64,000 nt of DNA from Pseudomonas fluorescens Q2-87 (GTDB lineage: Bacteria; Pseudomonadota; Gammaproteobacteria; Pseudomonadales; Pseudomonadaceae): the NCBI RefSeq assembly GCF_000281895.1, contig NZ_CM001558.1, positions 5,212,556-5,276,555 of the forward strand, in the 5' to 3' direction. Each line of letters opens with the position of its first letter. The stretch's first letter is position 1. Shown one piece after another: positions 50,157 through 60,950 of the stretch. The translations under genes were made by a program, and so were the position numbers. A model generated the notes under the pieces. It did no database searches. It worked only from the letters and a program-made list of their open reading frames with translations, and was not told the origin of the DNA.

Positions 50157-50179
50157 TAGAGCAGGCATTGCCTGCTCTA
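50157..50179 (+). promoter_or_regulatory. Perfect hairpin between precursor genes and lanM
   Basis: tagagcaggc-att-gcctgctcta: a perfect 10-bp stem with a 3-base loop, 21 bases upstream of the lanM ATG. It lacks a T-run, so it may act as an attenuator/RNA-stability element or partial terminator that keeps LanM below precursor levels, a common arrangement in lantibiotic operons. Confidence 0.65.
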
Positions 50180-50199
50180 TCCATGTCAGGAGCTACGGC

Positions 50200-53100
50200 A
50201 TGCTTATCAACTCCCTGAAGCTGAATCAGCGAGGCCAGCACAGATTCTCTTCCGCTCGCGAAATCGCCCTTTTTGAAAACAACCTGACCCGCCTGCACGC
50301 GGATGACCAGGCCTTGTTGAAGTACTTTGGGTTGGACAGGGCGCAACTGTCCGCCTACATCAAGGCCCCAGCCAACAACCAGCGCTTGCCGTTCGACGGC
50401 GAAACCGCCCTGGATGCCTTGAAGGCAAAGATTATCCAGCTAGACAGTCTTGGCACCGAGACGAAAACGACCTCGGCAGGCGAGGACAATTTTTATTGGT
50501 TCGGCTACCGTTTTTTTCTTTATTTCGTGGACATGTTCAAGGCCGACCCGCGCTACGCCACTGCATCGATGCATATCGATGAACCTGCCCTGTTCGCAAG
50601 CCTTGAACGCTATGTGCTGGCCCGGGTCGGACGCACTTCGGAACAAAGCCTGGTGCATTATCTGAACACACGGATTGCCGACGGCGATGGCATCGATCTG
50701 ACCGGTTTCAATGAACAGCTGCGCACATTGCCGCTGCAAACATTTTTTGAATCCTATCCAGTGTTGGCCAGCCTGTTGCTGGATCTGTTGGAAGACACCA
50801 GCCGCTACCTTTATGCAGTCATCCTCGACTTCGCCGCCGATATTGAAGCGCTTGAGAAAGCGTTCTGTATCCCCTCCCGAAGAATCGAGGCGATCGAACT
50901 CGGCCTGGGTGATCCCCATGGCCGCGGCGAAACGGTCTGCGAAGTAAAAATCGGCGCGCTATCCCTGGTCTACAAACCCAGAGCGAGCCGGGAGGCGCTG
51001 TTCTTCAATCGTCTTCTTGGACAATTGCACGAGTGGACAGGCGCCGATTGTTTTTCTATCCATGCCCCCAAAATCCTCAGTCATGAGCGGCACAGCTGGG
51101 TAGAAAGAATCGACAACCTGCCTTGCGACAGCGAAGCGGACATCGCGCTGTTCTATAAAAGAATGGGCGCGCAGATGGCCCTTATCCACGCACTGAACGG
51201 CATCGATTTTCACTACGAAAATATCATTGCGTGTGCAAGCAGCCCGGTCATGATTGACCTCGAGTGTTTGTTCACCGCGTCTACCAGCGAGCTGCTGCAC
51301 GACCTACCTGCCAACTGCGCATTGTTCAATGCATTCAAGTTGATTCAACAGTCGGTGTGCTCCAGTGGCTTCCTACCTTTTTCGCATCACTCCAAAAACG
51401 ACCAGAGCGGACTCACGCGGCAAGAGCAGTTCATTTCCTCGCGCCAATCACTGGTGTTCGAAGATGGCTTCTATCATTTGCGTAAGGTTCAATTCGAACA
51501 TCAGCCGCTGCAAAAACATCTACCACACTGCCACGGTGAACACAGGGGATTCGAAGCGTATAAAGCGGAACTTCTTGATGGCTTTGAATATGCCTACGAC
51601 CAGTTGATGATTCATCGGCGTTCGATCATGCAGAGCCTGGAATATTCGGCAGGCGAATTGTCCACCCGGGTACTGTTCAAGAACTCCCAGCGTTATGCCG
51701 ACTTCATCGGACTAAGCCGCCATCCACGTTTTATGCAAAACATGCTGGATCGAGAACTCCTGCTGGCCACCCTGTGGAAAGACTTGAAGGACGTCTATCG
51801 GGAGAAGAACATTCCCCGTTATGAAATCGCCGACTTGCGAAGATCCAGCATTCCGTGTTTCACCATGTCCCTCAACTCCAGCTACTTGACAAGCACCCAG
51901 GGCGAAACCATAGAAATGGCCCCGGTGGAGCCACCGATCAGGAGCTGCCTGCAGAAACTGGCTGACCTTTCCCAAGCAGACAAGGCACTGCAATGCACCC
52001 TGCTCGAAATCTGCCTGTTTCCAGAGCCCCACGGCCAACCGCCACTGCGCACCAGGCAGACGCACGTGAAGCCTCTAGACGCGCCCCCAACGGACCGACT
52101 CGAAGCAGTCTTGAGTATCGCCGCCCGTGTGGAGGCGCTCGCTGTCATGGGAACAGCGCCAGACGTAAGCTGGCTGTCTTTTCACTTGCACCCCACGACG
52201 CAACGAAGATACCCCACGCCCATGGACCATGGGTTGTATTCCGGTATCGCCGGGATTGGGTTGTTCTATCTGAGCCTGTTCAAAGTGAGTGGCCAGACTC
52301 GCTTTCTGAGGCTCACGGACCAGGTGCTGTACTCCCTGGAGCAACACTTCGGTTTCTTCAAGACCGATCTAAGCGTCAGTGCCTATCATGGGCTGGGGTC
52401 TTACCTCTATCTGCTCATCAACCGGCGGCATATCACGGGCGATCCAAAACATGATGAAAGAATCGCCGACCTGCTGACCCAACTGATTGAAGTGCCTCCC
52501 GAAAACTATGATTTCGACTTCCTCGCAGGTTGCTGCGGCGCGGTGACGCTATTGGCCAATATCCATGCGCTGTCCGCGCGCGAGGATGTGCTGTCGGCCA
52601 TTCGACGCATGGTTGACTACATAAGGGAGCAAATCCTGGTTGAGGAAGGCCAGCTTCTACGGCGCGATGATCGCTCCGTCATCTTGACCGGGCTGTCTCA
52701 CGGTCTTTCCGGCGTCATTCATGCGTTGTGCAAAGCGTATGACGTGACCGGCGATGCGGCGTTGGTGCCCCTGGCCGTCCAGGTGCTTGAGGGGGAAAAT
52801 CGCTTGAGCCGGGATGGTTTCTGGCTGGACCTGCGCGACCTTGGGCCCGTGGACCATACATCCAAATGGTGCCACGGCGATGGAGGCATCCTCATCGCCA
52901 GGCGACAGCTCATGCAATCGATGGGACACGCACTGGACGAAGCGACCCGGCGGACCGTGCTCGACGACATCCAGCGGTGCGAGAACAATCTCTGGCGGCA
53001 TGGGTTTGGCGAGGGCTACAACCTGTGTCATGGCGACTTCGGCAATCTGGTCTGCCTGTATGACTTGTATCGGCATGCAGATAACGCCGACGGCCTGGGC

Positions 53101-53283
53101 AGGGTCAGGAAGGCGCTTGAGGACGTCGCCCAGCAGTTTTTCGAAGGGCCATCGCTTGACAGCGACCGTGTGCCTGACGTCAGCCTGCTGACCGGTATTG
53201 CGGGCGCGGGTTATGCCCTGCTGTATGTGATGGATCCGAGCATTCCCAACATACTTTCGCTTGATTTTGCGATACCGGTATAA
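50200..53283 (+). CDS. lanM: Class II lanthipeptide synthetase LanM
   Basis: A 1027-residue bifunctional enzyme that phosphorylates and eliminates Ser/Thr in a precursor peptide and then cyclises Cys onto the resulting dehydro residues. N-terminal dehydratase (DUF4135): LSLVYKPRAS with Lys259, then IDFHYENIIA (Asp336, His338, Glu340, Asn341) and MIDLECLF (Asp353, Glu355). C-terminal LanC-type cyclase: HGLYSGIAGIGLFYLSL, SHGLSGVIHAL, WCHGDGG (Cys891) and CHGDFGN (Cys943, His944), giving the three zinc ligands. All key residues are present, so it looks active. Ribosome site CAGGAG. Locally AT-rich (27 G+C of 60 at 51181-51240) compared with neighbours, suggesting acquisition. Confidence 0.93.
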   Translation: MLINSLKLNQRGQHRFSSAREIALFENNLTRLHADDQALLKYFGLDRAQLSAYIKAPANNQRLPFDGETALDALKAKIIQLDSLGTETKTTSAGEDNFYWFGYRFFLYFVDMFKADPRYATASMHIDEPALFASLERYVLARVGRTSEQSLVHYLNTRIADGDGIDLTGFNEQLRTLPLQTFFESYPVLASLLLDLLEDTSRYLYAVILDFAADIEALEKAFCIPSRRIEAIELGLGDPHGRGETVCEVKIGALSLVYKPRASREALFFNRLLGQLHEWTGADCFSIHAPKILSHERHSWVERIDNLPCDSEADIALFYKRMGAQMALIHALNGIDFHYENIIACASSPVMIDLECLFTASTSELLHDLPANCALFNAFKLIQQSVCSSGFLPFSHHSKNDQSGLTRQEQFISSRQSLVFEDGFYHLRKVQFEHQPLQKHLPHCHGEHRGFEAYKAELLDGFEYAYDQLMIHRRSIMQSLEYSAGELSTRVLFKNSQRYADFIGLSRHPRFMQNMLDRELLLATLWKDLKDVYREKNIPRYEIADLRRSSIPCFTMSLNSSYLTSTQGETIEMAPVEPPIRSCLQKLADLSQADKALQCTLLEICLFPEPHGQPPLRTRQTHVKPLDAPPTDRLEAVLSIAARVEALAVMGTAPDVSWLSFHLHPTTQRRYPTPMDHGLYSGIAGIGLFYLSLFKVSGQTRFLRLTDQVLYSLEQHFGFFKTDLSVSAYHGLGSYLYLLINRRHITGDPKHDERIADLLTQLIEVPPENYDFDFLAGCCGAVTLLANIHALSAREDVLSAIRRMVDYIREQILVEEGQLLRRDDRSVILTGLSHGLSGVIHALCKAYDVTGDAALVPLAVQVLEGENRLSRDGFWLDLRDLGPVDHTSKWCHGDGGILIARRQLMQSMGHALDEATRRTVLDDIQRCENNLWRHGFGEGYNLCHGDFGNLVCLYDLYRHADNADGLGRVRKALEDVAQQFFEGPSLDSDRVPDVSLLTGIAGAGYALLYVMDPSIPNILSLDFAIPV

Positions 53284-53342
53284 GTACGTCGGCTAAAGCA
53301 GATAAGAACGATCACACATTTTTGAGAAGAGCTCGAAACCAC

Positions 53343-53431
53343 TGTGGGAGCGGGCTTGCTCGCGAAAGCGGTGGATCCGTCAACACAATGCTGACTGATC
53401 CGACGCCTTCGCGAGCAAGCCCGCTCCCACA
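53343..53431. repeat. REPIN after lanM
   Basis: tgtgggagcgggcttgctcg paired with gcgagcaagcccgctcccac; the right boundary of the lanthipeptide locus. Confidence 0.86.
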
Positions 53432-53458
53432 GGTTTTACAGCTTACCGGATGGCCGAA

Positions 53459-55123
53459 TCAGGCCAGTTTCTTGTGCCGCACGCGATGCGGCTGGGCCGC
53501 TGCTTCGCCGAGGCGTTTCTTGCGATCGGCTTCGTACTCGGTGTAGTTGCCTTCGAAGAACACCGCTTGCGAATCGTCTTCGTACGCCAGGATGTGGGTC
53601 GCCACACGGTCGAGGAACCACCGATCGTGGGAGATCACAATGGCGGCGCCCGGGAAGTCCAACAAGGCCTCTTCCAGGGAACGCAGGGTTTCGACGTCAA
53701 GGTCGTTGGACGGTTCGTCAAGCAGCAGGACGTTGCCGCCCTCTTTCAAGGTCAACGCCAGGTGCAAGCGGCCGCGCTCACCGCCGGACAAGTCCTTGAC
53801 GAACTTCTGCTGGTCTCCGCCCTTGAAGTTGAAGCGTCCTACGTAGGTACGCGAAGGGATTTCATAGTTGCCGATGCGGATCTGGTCGGAGCCGTCGGAA
53901 ATCTGCTGGAACACGGTCTTGCTGCCGTCCAGGTCCTCGCGGCTCTGGTCGACGCACGCCAACTGCACGGTTTCGCCGATTTCGATGCTGCCCGAATCCG
54001 GTGTTTCCTTGCCCATCAACATACGGAACAGCGTGGACTTACCCGCGCCGTTACCACCGATCACACCGACGATGGCGCCCTTGGGCATGGAGAACGACAG
54101 GTTGTCGATCAGCACGCGGTCGCCGTAGCCCTTGCTGACGTTCTTGAATTCGATGACCTTGTCACCCAGGCGCGGGCCGGCCGGGATATAGATCTCGTTG
54201 GTCTCGCTGCGCTTCTGGAATTCCTGGGACTGCATTTCCTCGAAGCGTTGCAGACGTGCCTTGGATTTGGACTGGCGGGCCTTGGCGCCTTTGCGCACCC
54301 ACTCCAGTTCTTCCTTCATGGCTTTTTCATGGGCCGACTGCTGCTTGGATTCCTGGGCCAGACGATCGGACTTGGCTTCCAGCCAGCCCGAATAGTTGCC
54401 CTCGTACGGAATGCCTGCGCCGCGGTCCAGTTCCAGGATCCAGCCGGCGACGTTGTCCAGGAAGTAACGGTCGTGCGTGATCGCGACCACGGTGCCCGGG
54501 AAGTCGTGCAGGAAGTGTTCGAGCCAGGCGACGGAATCGGCGTCCAAGTGGTTGGTCGGTTCGTCGAGCAGCAACATGTCCGGGGCGGACAGCAGCAGGC
54601 GGCACAGGGCCACGCGGCGCTTTTCACCGCCTGACAGGTGTTCGACCTTCGCGTCCCACGCCGGCAAGCGCAACGCATCGGCGGCAACTTCCAGCTGACG
54701 CTCCAGGTTGTGGCCATCGCTGGCCTGCAGGATCGCTTCGAGCTTGGCCTGTTCGGCGGCCAGCTTGTCGAAGTCGGCATCCGGATCGGCATAGGCCGCA
54801 TAGACTTCGTCCAGCCGTGCCTGGGCGTCCTTGATGACGCTGACCGCTTCCTCGACCACTTCGCGGACGGTCTTGCTTGGGTCCAGCTGCGGTTCCTGGG
54901 GCAGGTAGCCGATGTTCAGGTCCGGCATCGGGCGGGCTTCGCCGTCGAATTCGTTATCGACGCCGGCCATGATTTTCAGCAGTGTGGATTTGCCCGAACC
55001 GTTGAGGCCCAGGACGCCGATCTTGGCGCCAGGGAAGAACGACAGCGAAATGTTTTTCAGGATTTCCCGCTTCGGCGGAACAACTTTGCTCAGCCGATGC
55101 ATGGTGAAGACGTATTGAGCCAT
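53459..55123 (-). CDS. ettA: Energy-dependent translational throttle protein EttA
   Basis: A 554-residue ABC-F protein acting on the ribosome E-site. Two ATPase cassettes: GLNGSGKST (near residue 42) with LSGGEKRRVAL, and GGNGAGKST (near 332) with LSGGERGRLHLAL, joined by the P-site-tRNA-interaction linker (GNYSGWLEAKSDRLAQE...ARQSKSKARLQ). No membrane spans, so it is a translation factor, not an exporter. Start MAQYVFTMHRLSKVVPP is the family N-terminus. Confidence 0.96.
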   Translation of the reverse strand: MAQYVFTMHRLSKVVPPKREILKNISLSFFPGAKIGVLGLNGSGKSTLLKIMAGVDNEFDGEARPMPDLNIGYLPQEPQLDPSKTVREVVEEAVSVIKDAQARLDEVYAAYADPDADFDKLAAEQAKLEAILQASDGHNLERQLEVAADALRLPAWDAKVEHLSGGEKRRVALCRLLLSAPDMLLLDEPTNHLDADSVAWLEHFLHDFPGTVVAITHDRYFLDNVAGWILELDRGAGIPYEGNYSGWLEAKSDRLAQESKQQSAHEKAMKEELEWVRKGAKARQSKSKARLQRFEEMQSQEFQKRSETNEIYIPAGPRLGDKVIEFKNVSKGYGDRVLIDNLSFSMPKGAIVGVIGGNGAGKSTLFRMLMGKETPDSGSIEIGETVQLACVDQSREDLDGSKTVFQQISDGSDQIRIGNYEIPSRTYVGRFNFKGGDQQKFVKDLSGGERGRLHLALTLKEGGNVLLLDEPSNDLDVETLRSLEEALLDFPGAAIVISHDRWFLDRVATHILAYEDDSQAVFFEGNYTEYEADRKKRLGEAAAQPHRVRHKKLA

Positions 55124-55395
55124 GGTGAACCTAGCGTCAGTGACAGGTGAAAAAGAACGAGCCAGGCCATGCGCGGCGCCGGCATGTGATTGACATCAAT
55201 GCCTGCGGGCCGATAGAGCCTGGATGTCTGGAGCTGGAGCGCTCTTGTTTGACCGGCAAAGCTACCTCAACCGTCGGTCAAGGTCCAGCCGCCAGGGGCT
55301 GGCACTTTGCCACAAGGCAAGGCATGCTAGCCGCCCTTCGGCCGTCCGGCTTATAGTGCACGTCGCGCCAGTCCAGCAAACCGCAGGATTACAGC

Positions 55396-58300
55396 TTGTC
55401 CAACGTCACGCCGCCCCTGTCCCCACGTGCACCGACCGTCGTGCCCGGCTCGCCCCTGCGCGGGACATTGAAGGGCGCGCTGGCTACGTTAGTGTTGCTG
55501 TTGCTCGGCTTGCTCTTCTGGCAACTGCTCGATCAATTGCGTGCAACCCAGCAGCAACAGCGCCAATACACCATCGATTACACCGCCGACCTGGCCGCGC
55601 AAGTCAGCCTGAACATGGCCTTGAACGCGCAAATCGCCCTCAACCTGCTACCGATCGTCGAACAACCGCAAAGTGTCGACGAACAGCAGGCCCTGGTCCG
55701 CAAGCTCCAGCAATCCTTGCCCCAATTGCGCAGCCTGGCCTTGCTGAGCCCTTCCGGCCGGGTGCTCAGTGACAGCGAAGCCGACAGCCAGGACGCCGAT
55801 TTCCTGGGGGAACTGGTGCGGCGCAGTCGCGCCCAGGCCCACTATTTCAGCAATGCCGAAGACGGCTCCGTCGTGCATCTGTTGTTGCATCAGGCCAGCG
55901 GCAGCAGTCGCGGCTATTGGGCCCTGCGCCTGACCCCGAGTTTTTTTGCAACACTGACCAAGCAGGCCGATGTGGGGCTGCGCCCGCTATGGGTGGTGGA
56001 AAACCGCCTCAACCAGCAGATCATCAGCCGCGACGAGAGCCTGCCCTCGATCAGCCCTACCCGCTTGTCCCCGGAGGACTTGGAGAACACCGTATTGACC
56101 GTGCCGCTGAGTAGCAGCGACTGGCAATTGCGGGGTTTGTTCGACCGCAGTCAAGTGATCGAGCAACTGCTGCCGGCCTTCATCGGCAAATGCCTGCTGG
56201 GCTTGGCGTTTTCGTTGCTGCCGGTGATTGCGCTGCTGAACATGCGGCGGCGCCAACGGCAATTGCACGAAGGTCGGCGTCGCTACCAGGATATTTTCGA
56301 AGGCACTGGCGTGGCCCTTTGCGTGCTCGACCTGTCGGGGCTCAAGGCGTTTTTCGAGCGGGCCGGCCTGCGCGATGGCGATCAGTTGCGCGCTTGGCTG
56401 GAGGCTCCCGAGCAACTCGAACTGCTGCGCCAGGAAGTTCACGTCACCGAAGTCAACCGGATGGCGCTGAAACTGCTCAATGTCGATTCCTGCGAACAGG
56501 CCTGGCAGTTATTGGTCGGCAAGGCGCCGCAGGACAGCAACCCCGTTGGCTCTAAGCTGCTCGAAGCGTTGCTCGATCAACACAAGCAACTGGAACTGGA
56601 AATCCGGCTCCAGGACGCCCATGGCCGCGAACAGCATCTGTGGCTGGTGCTGCGCCTGCCAGAGAATCAGCAAGACTACAGCGCCGTTATCCTCAGCATC
56701 AACGACATTACCAGCCGCAAGCTGATCGAGCTTTCGCTGCTCGAGCGCGAGGGTTTCTGGTCCGATGTGGTGCGCACCGTACCGGATCATCTCTATGTGC
56801 AAGACGTGATCAGCCAGCGGATGATCTTCAGCAACCATCACCTGGGCCAGACCCTGGGCTACGACCGCACCGAACTGCACCAGATGGGTGAATACTTCTG
56901 GGAAATCCTGCTGCACAACGAAGACGCCGATCACTATCACGGCCTGCGTCAGGAACAACGACGGGCCGGGTACGCCCAACTGCTGCAATGCCAGTTGCGC
57001 TTTCGCCATCGCAATGGCAAATGGCGGCGCTTCGACATCCGCGAGCAGGCATTGGCTCGGGACCGGCATAACCAGGTGACACGGATCATCGGCGTGGCCA
57101 AGGACGTCACCGAGCAGATCGAGGCCAGTGAATCCCTGCGTGACAGCGAACAGCGCTACCGGATGCTCGCCGAAAGCATCAGCGATGTGATTTTTTCCAC
57201 TGACAGCAAGCTTTCGCTCAACTATGTCAGCCCATCGGTACAAGCGGTGCTGGGCTACAACGCCGAATGGATCTTCCAGAACGGCTGGCAGTCGACCATT
57301 GCCAATCCGCAACAGTTGACCGGCATCTATACCCTGATGGACCGGGTCAGCAAGGCCCTCGACAAGCCCGAGCAACTGGCCGAGCTGCGCAACCAGATGC
57401 AAACCCAGCTGTACCTGTTCGACTGCCTGCGTGCCGATGGACGCAAAATCCCTATCGAACTCCGGCTGGTGCTGGTGTGGGATGACAATGGCGGGTTCGA
57501 AGGGGTGCTCGGTGTCGGCCGTGACATCAGCCAGCAGCGCCGCGCCGAAAAAGACCTGCGCATGGCCGCCACGGTATTCGAGCATTCCACTTCGGCGATC
57601 CTGATCACTGACCCGGCCGGCTACATTGTCCAGGCCAACGAAGCGTTCAGCCGCGTCAGTGGTTATGCGGTGTCGCAGGTTCTCGACCAGTTGCCGACCA
57701 TGCTGACCGTGGACGAGCAGCAGGAAGCCCACCTGCGCTACGTGCTCAAGCAACTTCAGCAGCACAGCACCTGGGAAGGCGAAGTCTGGCTCAAGCGTCG
57801 CAATGGCGAACATTACCCCGCCTGGGTCGGCATCACCGCCGTGCTCGATGACGAAGGCGACCTGGCCAGCTACGTGTGTTTCTTCAGCGACATCAGTGAA
57901 CGCAAGGCCAGCGAGCAGCGCATCCATCGCCTGGCCTACTATGACGCCCTGACCCACCTGCCCAACCGCACGCTGTTTCAGGATCGCCTGCACACCGCGC
58001 TGCAATCGGCCGAGCGGCAGAAATCCTGGGTCGTGCTGATGTTCCTCGACCTGGACCGCTTCAAGCCGATCAACGACTCCCTGGGCCATGCCGCTGGCGA
58101 CCGGATGCTCAAGGAAATGGCCACCCGGCTGCTCGGCTGTGTCGCCGACGACGACACCGTGGCGCGCATGGGCGGCGACGAGTTCACCCTGCTGCTGCAA
58201 CCGCGGGTCAGCCGCGAAATGGCGCTGAACCGGGCGATCACCGTGGCCGAGCAGATCCTCGCCAGCCTGGTTCGACCATTCGTGCTCGAAGGTCGAGAGT

Positions 58301-59244
58301 TCTTCGTTACTGCCAGTATCGGTATCGCCCTGAGCCCTCAGGACGGCAACGAACTGAGCCAGTTGATGAAAAACGCCGACACGGCCATGTATCACGCCAA
58401 GGAACGCGGCAAGAACAACTTCCAGTTCTATCAGGCCGACATGAACGCCAGCGCCCTGGAACGGCTGGAACTGGAAAGCGACCTGCGCCATGCCTTGGAG
58501 CAGAACGAATTCGTGTTGTATTACCAGCCGCAATTCAGCGGTGACGGCAAGCGCCTGACCGGCGCCGAGGCCCTGCTGCGCTGGCGCCATCCACGACGCG
58601 GGCTGGTGCCGCCGGGGGACTTCATCCCGGTCCTCGAGGAATTGGGGCTGGTGGTGGACGTCGGCGACTGGGTCATTACCGAAGCTTGCCGGCAGCTCAG
58701 GACCTGGCACCAGGACAAGGTCCGGGTGCCGAAGGTGTCGGTCAACATTTCGGCCCGGCAGTTCTCCGACGGCCAGCTCGGCACGCGCATCGCCAATATC
58801 CTGCGCAGCACCGGCCTGCCACCGGCGTGCCTGGAGCTGGAACTGACCGAAAGTATCCTGATGCGCGAAGTCAGCGAGGCCATGCAGATCCTGGCCGGCC
58901 TGAAGAACCTCGGCCTGAGCATCGCCGTGGACGACTTCGGCACCGGTTATTCGTCGCTCAACTACCTCAAGCAATTTCCCATCGACGTGCTGAAGATCGA
59001 CCGCACCTTCGTCGATGGCTTGCCGTCCGGCGAGCAGGATGCACAGATCGCCCGGGCGATCATTGCCATGGCCCACAGCCTCAACCTGGCGGTTATCGCC
59101 GAGGGCGTCGAGACCCACGAGCAACTGGACTTCCTGCGCGAACACGGCTGCGACGAAGTCCAGGGCTACCTGTTCGGCCGGCCGATGCCGGCCAACCGGT
59201 TTGAAGCGCAGTTCAGTAATGATGCGCTGTTCATGCTCGACTGA
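55396..59244 (+). CDS. morA: Membrane GGDEF-EAL cyclic-di-GMP protein with multiple PAS domains (MorA-like)
   Basis: A 1282-residue protein (TTG start with CAGGA upstream; earlier start possible). TM near residues 28-48, a ~210-residue periplasmic sensor, TM near 260-282, then four PAS-like domains (about 295-435, 450-575, 590-715, 725-845). The GGDEF domain follows with MGGDEF at 925-930, lacking the RxxD I-site motif, and an EAL domain with EALLRW at 1058. Both catalytic motifs look intact. Location beside glyA matches morA of P. aeruginosa, a regulator of motility and biofilm. Confidence 0.88.
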   Translation: MSNVTPPLSPRAPTVVPGSPLRGTLKGALATLVLLLLGLLFWQLLDQLRATQQQQRQYTIDYTADLAAQVSLNMALNAQIALNLLPIVEQPQSVDEQQALVRKLQQSLPQLRSLALLSPSGRVLSDSEADSQDADFLGELVRRSRAQAHYFSNAEDGSVVHLLLHQASGSSRGYWALRLTPSFFATLTKQADVGLRPLWVVENRLNQQIISRDESLPSISPTRLSPEDLENTVLTVPLSSSDWQLRGLFDRSQVIEQLLPAFIGKCLLGLAFSLLPVIALLNMRRRQRQLHEGRRRYQDIFEGTGVALCVLDLSGLKAFFERAGLRDGDQLRAWLEAPEQLELLRQEVHVTEVNRMALKLLNVDSCEQAWQLLVGKAPQDSNPVGSKLLEALLDQHKQLELEIRLQDAHGREQHLWLVLRLPENQQDYSAVILSINDITSRKLIELSLLEREGFWSDVVRTVPDHLYVQDVISQRMIFSNHHLGQTLGYDRTELHQMGEYFWEILLHNEDADHYHGLRQEQRRAGYAQLLQCQLRFRHRNGKWRRFDIREQALARDRHNQVTRIIGVAKDVTEQIEASESLRDSEQRYRMLAESISDVIFSTDSKLSLNYVSPSVQAVLGYNAEWIFQNGWQSTIANPQQLTGIYTLMDRVSKALDKPEQLAELRNQMQTQLYLFDCLRADGRKIPIELRLVLVWDDNGGFEGVLGVGRDISQQRRAEKDLRMAATVFEHSTSAILITDPAGYIVQANEAFSRVSGYAVSQVLDQLPTMLTVDEQQEAHLRYVLKQLQQHSTWEGEVWLKRRNGEHYPAWVGITAVLDDEGDLASYVCFFSDISERKASEQRIHRLAYYDALTHLPNRTLFQDRLHTALQSAERQKSWVVLMFLDLDRFKPINDSLGHAAGDRMLKEMATRLLGCVADDDTVARMGGDEFTLLLQPRVSREMALNRAITVAEQILASLVRPFVLEGREFFVTASIGIALSPQDGNELSQLMKNADTAMYHAKERGKNNFQFYQADMNASALERLELESDLRHALEQNEFVLYYQPQFSGDGKRLTGAEALLRWRHPRRGLVPPGDFIPVLEELGLVVDVGDWVITEACRQLRTWHQDKVRVPKVSVNISARQFSDGQLGTRIANILRSTGLPPACLELELTESILMREVSEAMQILAGLKNLGLSIAVDDFGTGYSSLNYLKQFPIDVLKIDRTFVDGLPSGEQDAQIARAIIAMAHSLNLAVIAEGVETHEQLDFLREHGCDEVQGYLFGRPMPANRFEAQFSNDALFMLD

Positions 59245-59270
59245 AATCTTGTGGTGGCTGGGCGGGCCTC

Positions 59271-59337
59271 TTCGCGAGCAAGCCCGCCCCCACAGGGGAA
59301 ACGCATTTCAAAATGTGGGAGCGAGCTTGCTCGCGAA
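59271..59337. repeat. REP pair, opposite polarity
   Basis: ttcgcgagcaagcccgcccc comes first, then tgtgggagcgagcttgctcg; like the pair at 6155 the gtggg ends face inward. Confidence 0.8.
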
Positions 59338-59469
59338 GGGGCCCGCCCGGGCAACGCTGAGTACTGGGTGAATCCCTTTCGTCCGCCACATGACGTCCTT
59401 TCATATGCCTTCCAAAACCGGTTGGGTTAGAATGCCCCCCTTTTCTGCCCCCGATCCTTGAGGACCGCC

Positions 59470-60723
59470 ATGTTCAGCCGTGATTTGACTATTGCCAAGT
59501 ACGACGCCGATCTCTTTGCCGCCATGGAGCAAGAAGCTCAGCGCCAGGAAGAGCACATTGAGCTGATCGCTTCGGAAAACTACACCAGCCCCGCGGTGAT
59601 GGAAGCTCAAGGCTCGGTACTGACCAACAAGTACGCCGAAGGCTACCCAGGCAAGCGCTACTACGGCGGCTGCGAATACGTCGACGTGGTCGAGCAACTG
59701 GCCATCGACCGTGCCAAGCAACTGTTCGGCGCCGATTACGCCAACGTCCAGCCCCACGCCGGTTCCCAAGCCAACGCTGCCGTGTACCTGGCGCTGCTGT
59801 CGGCCGGCGACACCATCCTGGGCATGAGCCTGGCCCACGGCGGCCACCTGACCCACGGCGCCAGCGTTTCCTCCTCGGGCAAGCTGTACAACGCTGTCCA
59901 GTACGGCATCGACGGCAACGGCCTGATCGACTACGACGAAGTCGAGCGCCTGGCCCTCGAGCACAAGCCGAAAATGATCGTGGCCGGTTTCTCTGCGTAC
60001 TCGCAGATCCTCGACTTCCCGCGCTTCCGTGAAATCGCCGACAAAGTCGGTGCCTACCTGTTCGTGGACATGGCTCACGTGGCGGGCCTGGTCGCCGCGG
60101 GCGTCTACCCGAACCCGGTGCCGTTCGCCGACGTGGTCACTACCACTACCCACAAGACCCTGCGCGGTCCACGTGGCGGCCTGATCCTGGCTCGCGCCAA
60201 CGCCGACATCGAGAAGAAGTTGAACTCCGCCGTCTTCCCGGGCGCCCAGGGCGGCCCGCTGGAGCACGTCATCGCCGCCAAGGCGATCTGCTTCAAGGAA
60301 GCGCTGCAACCTGAATTCAAGGCTTACCAGCAGCAAGTGGTGAAGAACGCCAAGGCCATGGCCGGTGTATTCATCGAGCGCGGCTTTGACGTGGTGTCCG
60401 GCGGAACTGAAAACCACCTGTTCCTGCTGTCGCTGATCAAGCAGGAAATTTCCGGCAAAGACGCCGACGCGGCGCTGGGCAAGGCGTTCATCACCGTGAA
60501 CAAGAACTCGGTGCCCAACGACCCGCGTTCCCCGTTCGTCACCTCGGGCCTGCGTTTCGGCACCCCTGCCGTAACCACCCGCGGTTTCAAGGAAACCGAG
60601 TGCAAGGAGCTGGCAGGCTGGATCTGCGACATCCTGGCTGACCTGAACAACGAAGCGGTCATCGATGCCGTTCGCGAGAAGGTCAAGGCTATCTGCAAGA
60701 AGCTGCCGGTGTACGGCGCTTAA
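59470..60723 (+). CDS. glyA: Serine hydroxymethyltransferase GlyA
   Basis: A 417-residue PLP enzyme interconverting serine and glycine with tetrahydrofolate. PLP lysine is in [17 protein letters not shown] (near residue 226), and SHMT blocks [26 protein letters not shown] and [13 protein letters not shown] are present. ATG at 59470 gives [17 protein letters not shown] possible -10 TAGAAT lies about 40 bases upstream. Terminator at 60757. Confidence 0.98.
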   Translation: MFSRDLTIAKYDADLFAAMEQEAQRQEEHIELIASENYTSPAVMEAQGSVLTNKYAEGYPGKRYYGGCEYVDVVEQLAIDRAKQLFGADYANVQPHAGSQANAAVYLALLSAGDTILGMSLAHGGHLTHGASVSSSGKLYNAVQYGIDGNGLIDYDEVERLALEHKPKMIVAGFSAYSQILDFPRFREIADKVGAYLFVDMAHVAGLVAAGVYPNPVPFADVVTTTTHKTLRGPRGGLILARANADIEKKLNSAVFPGAQGGPLEHVIAAKAICFKEALQPEFKAYQQQVVKNAKAMAGVFIERGFDVVSGGTENHLFLLSLIKQEISGKDADAALGKAFITVNKNSVPNDPRSPFVTSGLRFGTPAVTTRGFKETECKELAGWICDILADLNNEAVIDAVREKVKAICKKLPVYGA

Positions 60724-60756
60724 TAGCCCGCAAGGCCGCAAGGCCGCAATAAAGAA

Positions 60757-60788
60757 AGGCCCGCTTCGAAAGATGCGGGCTTTTTTAT
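60757..60788 (+). terminator. Rho-independent terminator of glyA
   Basis: aggcccgc-ttcgaaagat-gcgggc then tttttta, about 35 bases after the stop. Confidence 0.88.
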
Positions 60789-60950
60789 TGATTATTAAAT
60801 AGACCCTTCCAACTAACTTCTAACACTCAATACCCGCCTTCACACTTAACTTCCTGCAATACAGATAACACCCCCGACGATCAATAAACCAATAAGATCC
60901 GCTTCGCTCCATCCCACACTTCAAAACTCAATAAAGGACTGAATGATCAC

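Noticed and set aside
53459..55123. ATP-binding cassette protein next to lanM as a lanthipeptide exporter
   Set aside because: It is an ABC-F protein (EttA) with two ATPase cassettes and no membrane or peptidase domain, on the opposite strand and separated by a REPIN.
55124..55395. Possible small gene between ettA and the GGDEF-EAL gene
   Set aside because: Only a 69-codon frame of low coding quality; no ribosome site or recognised similarity.
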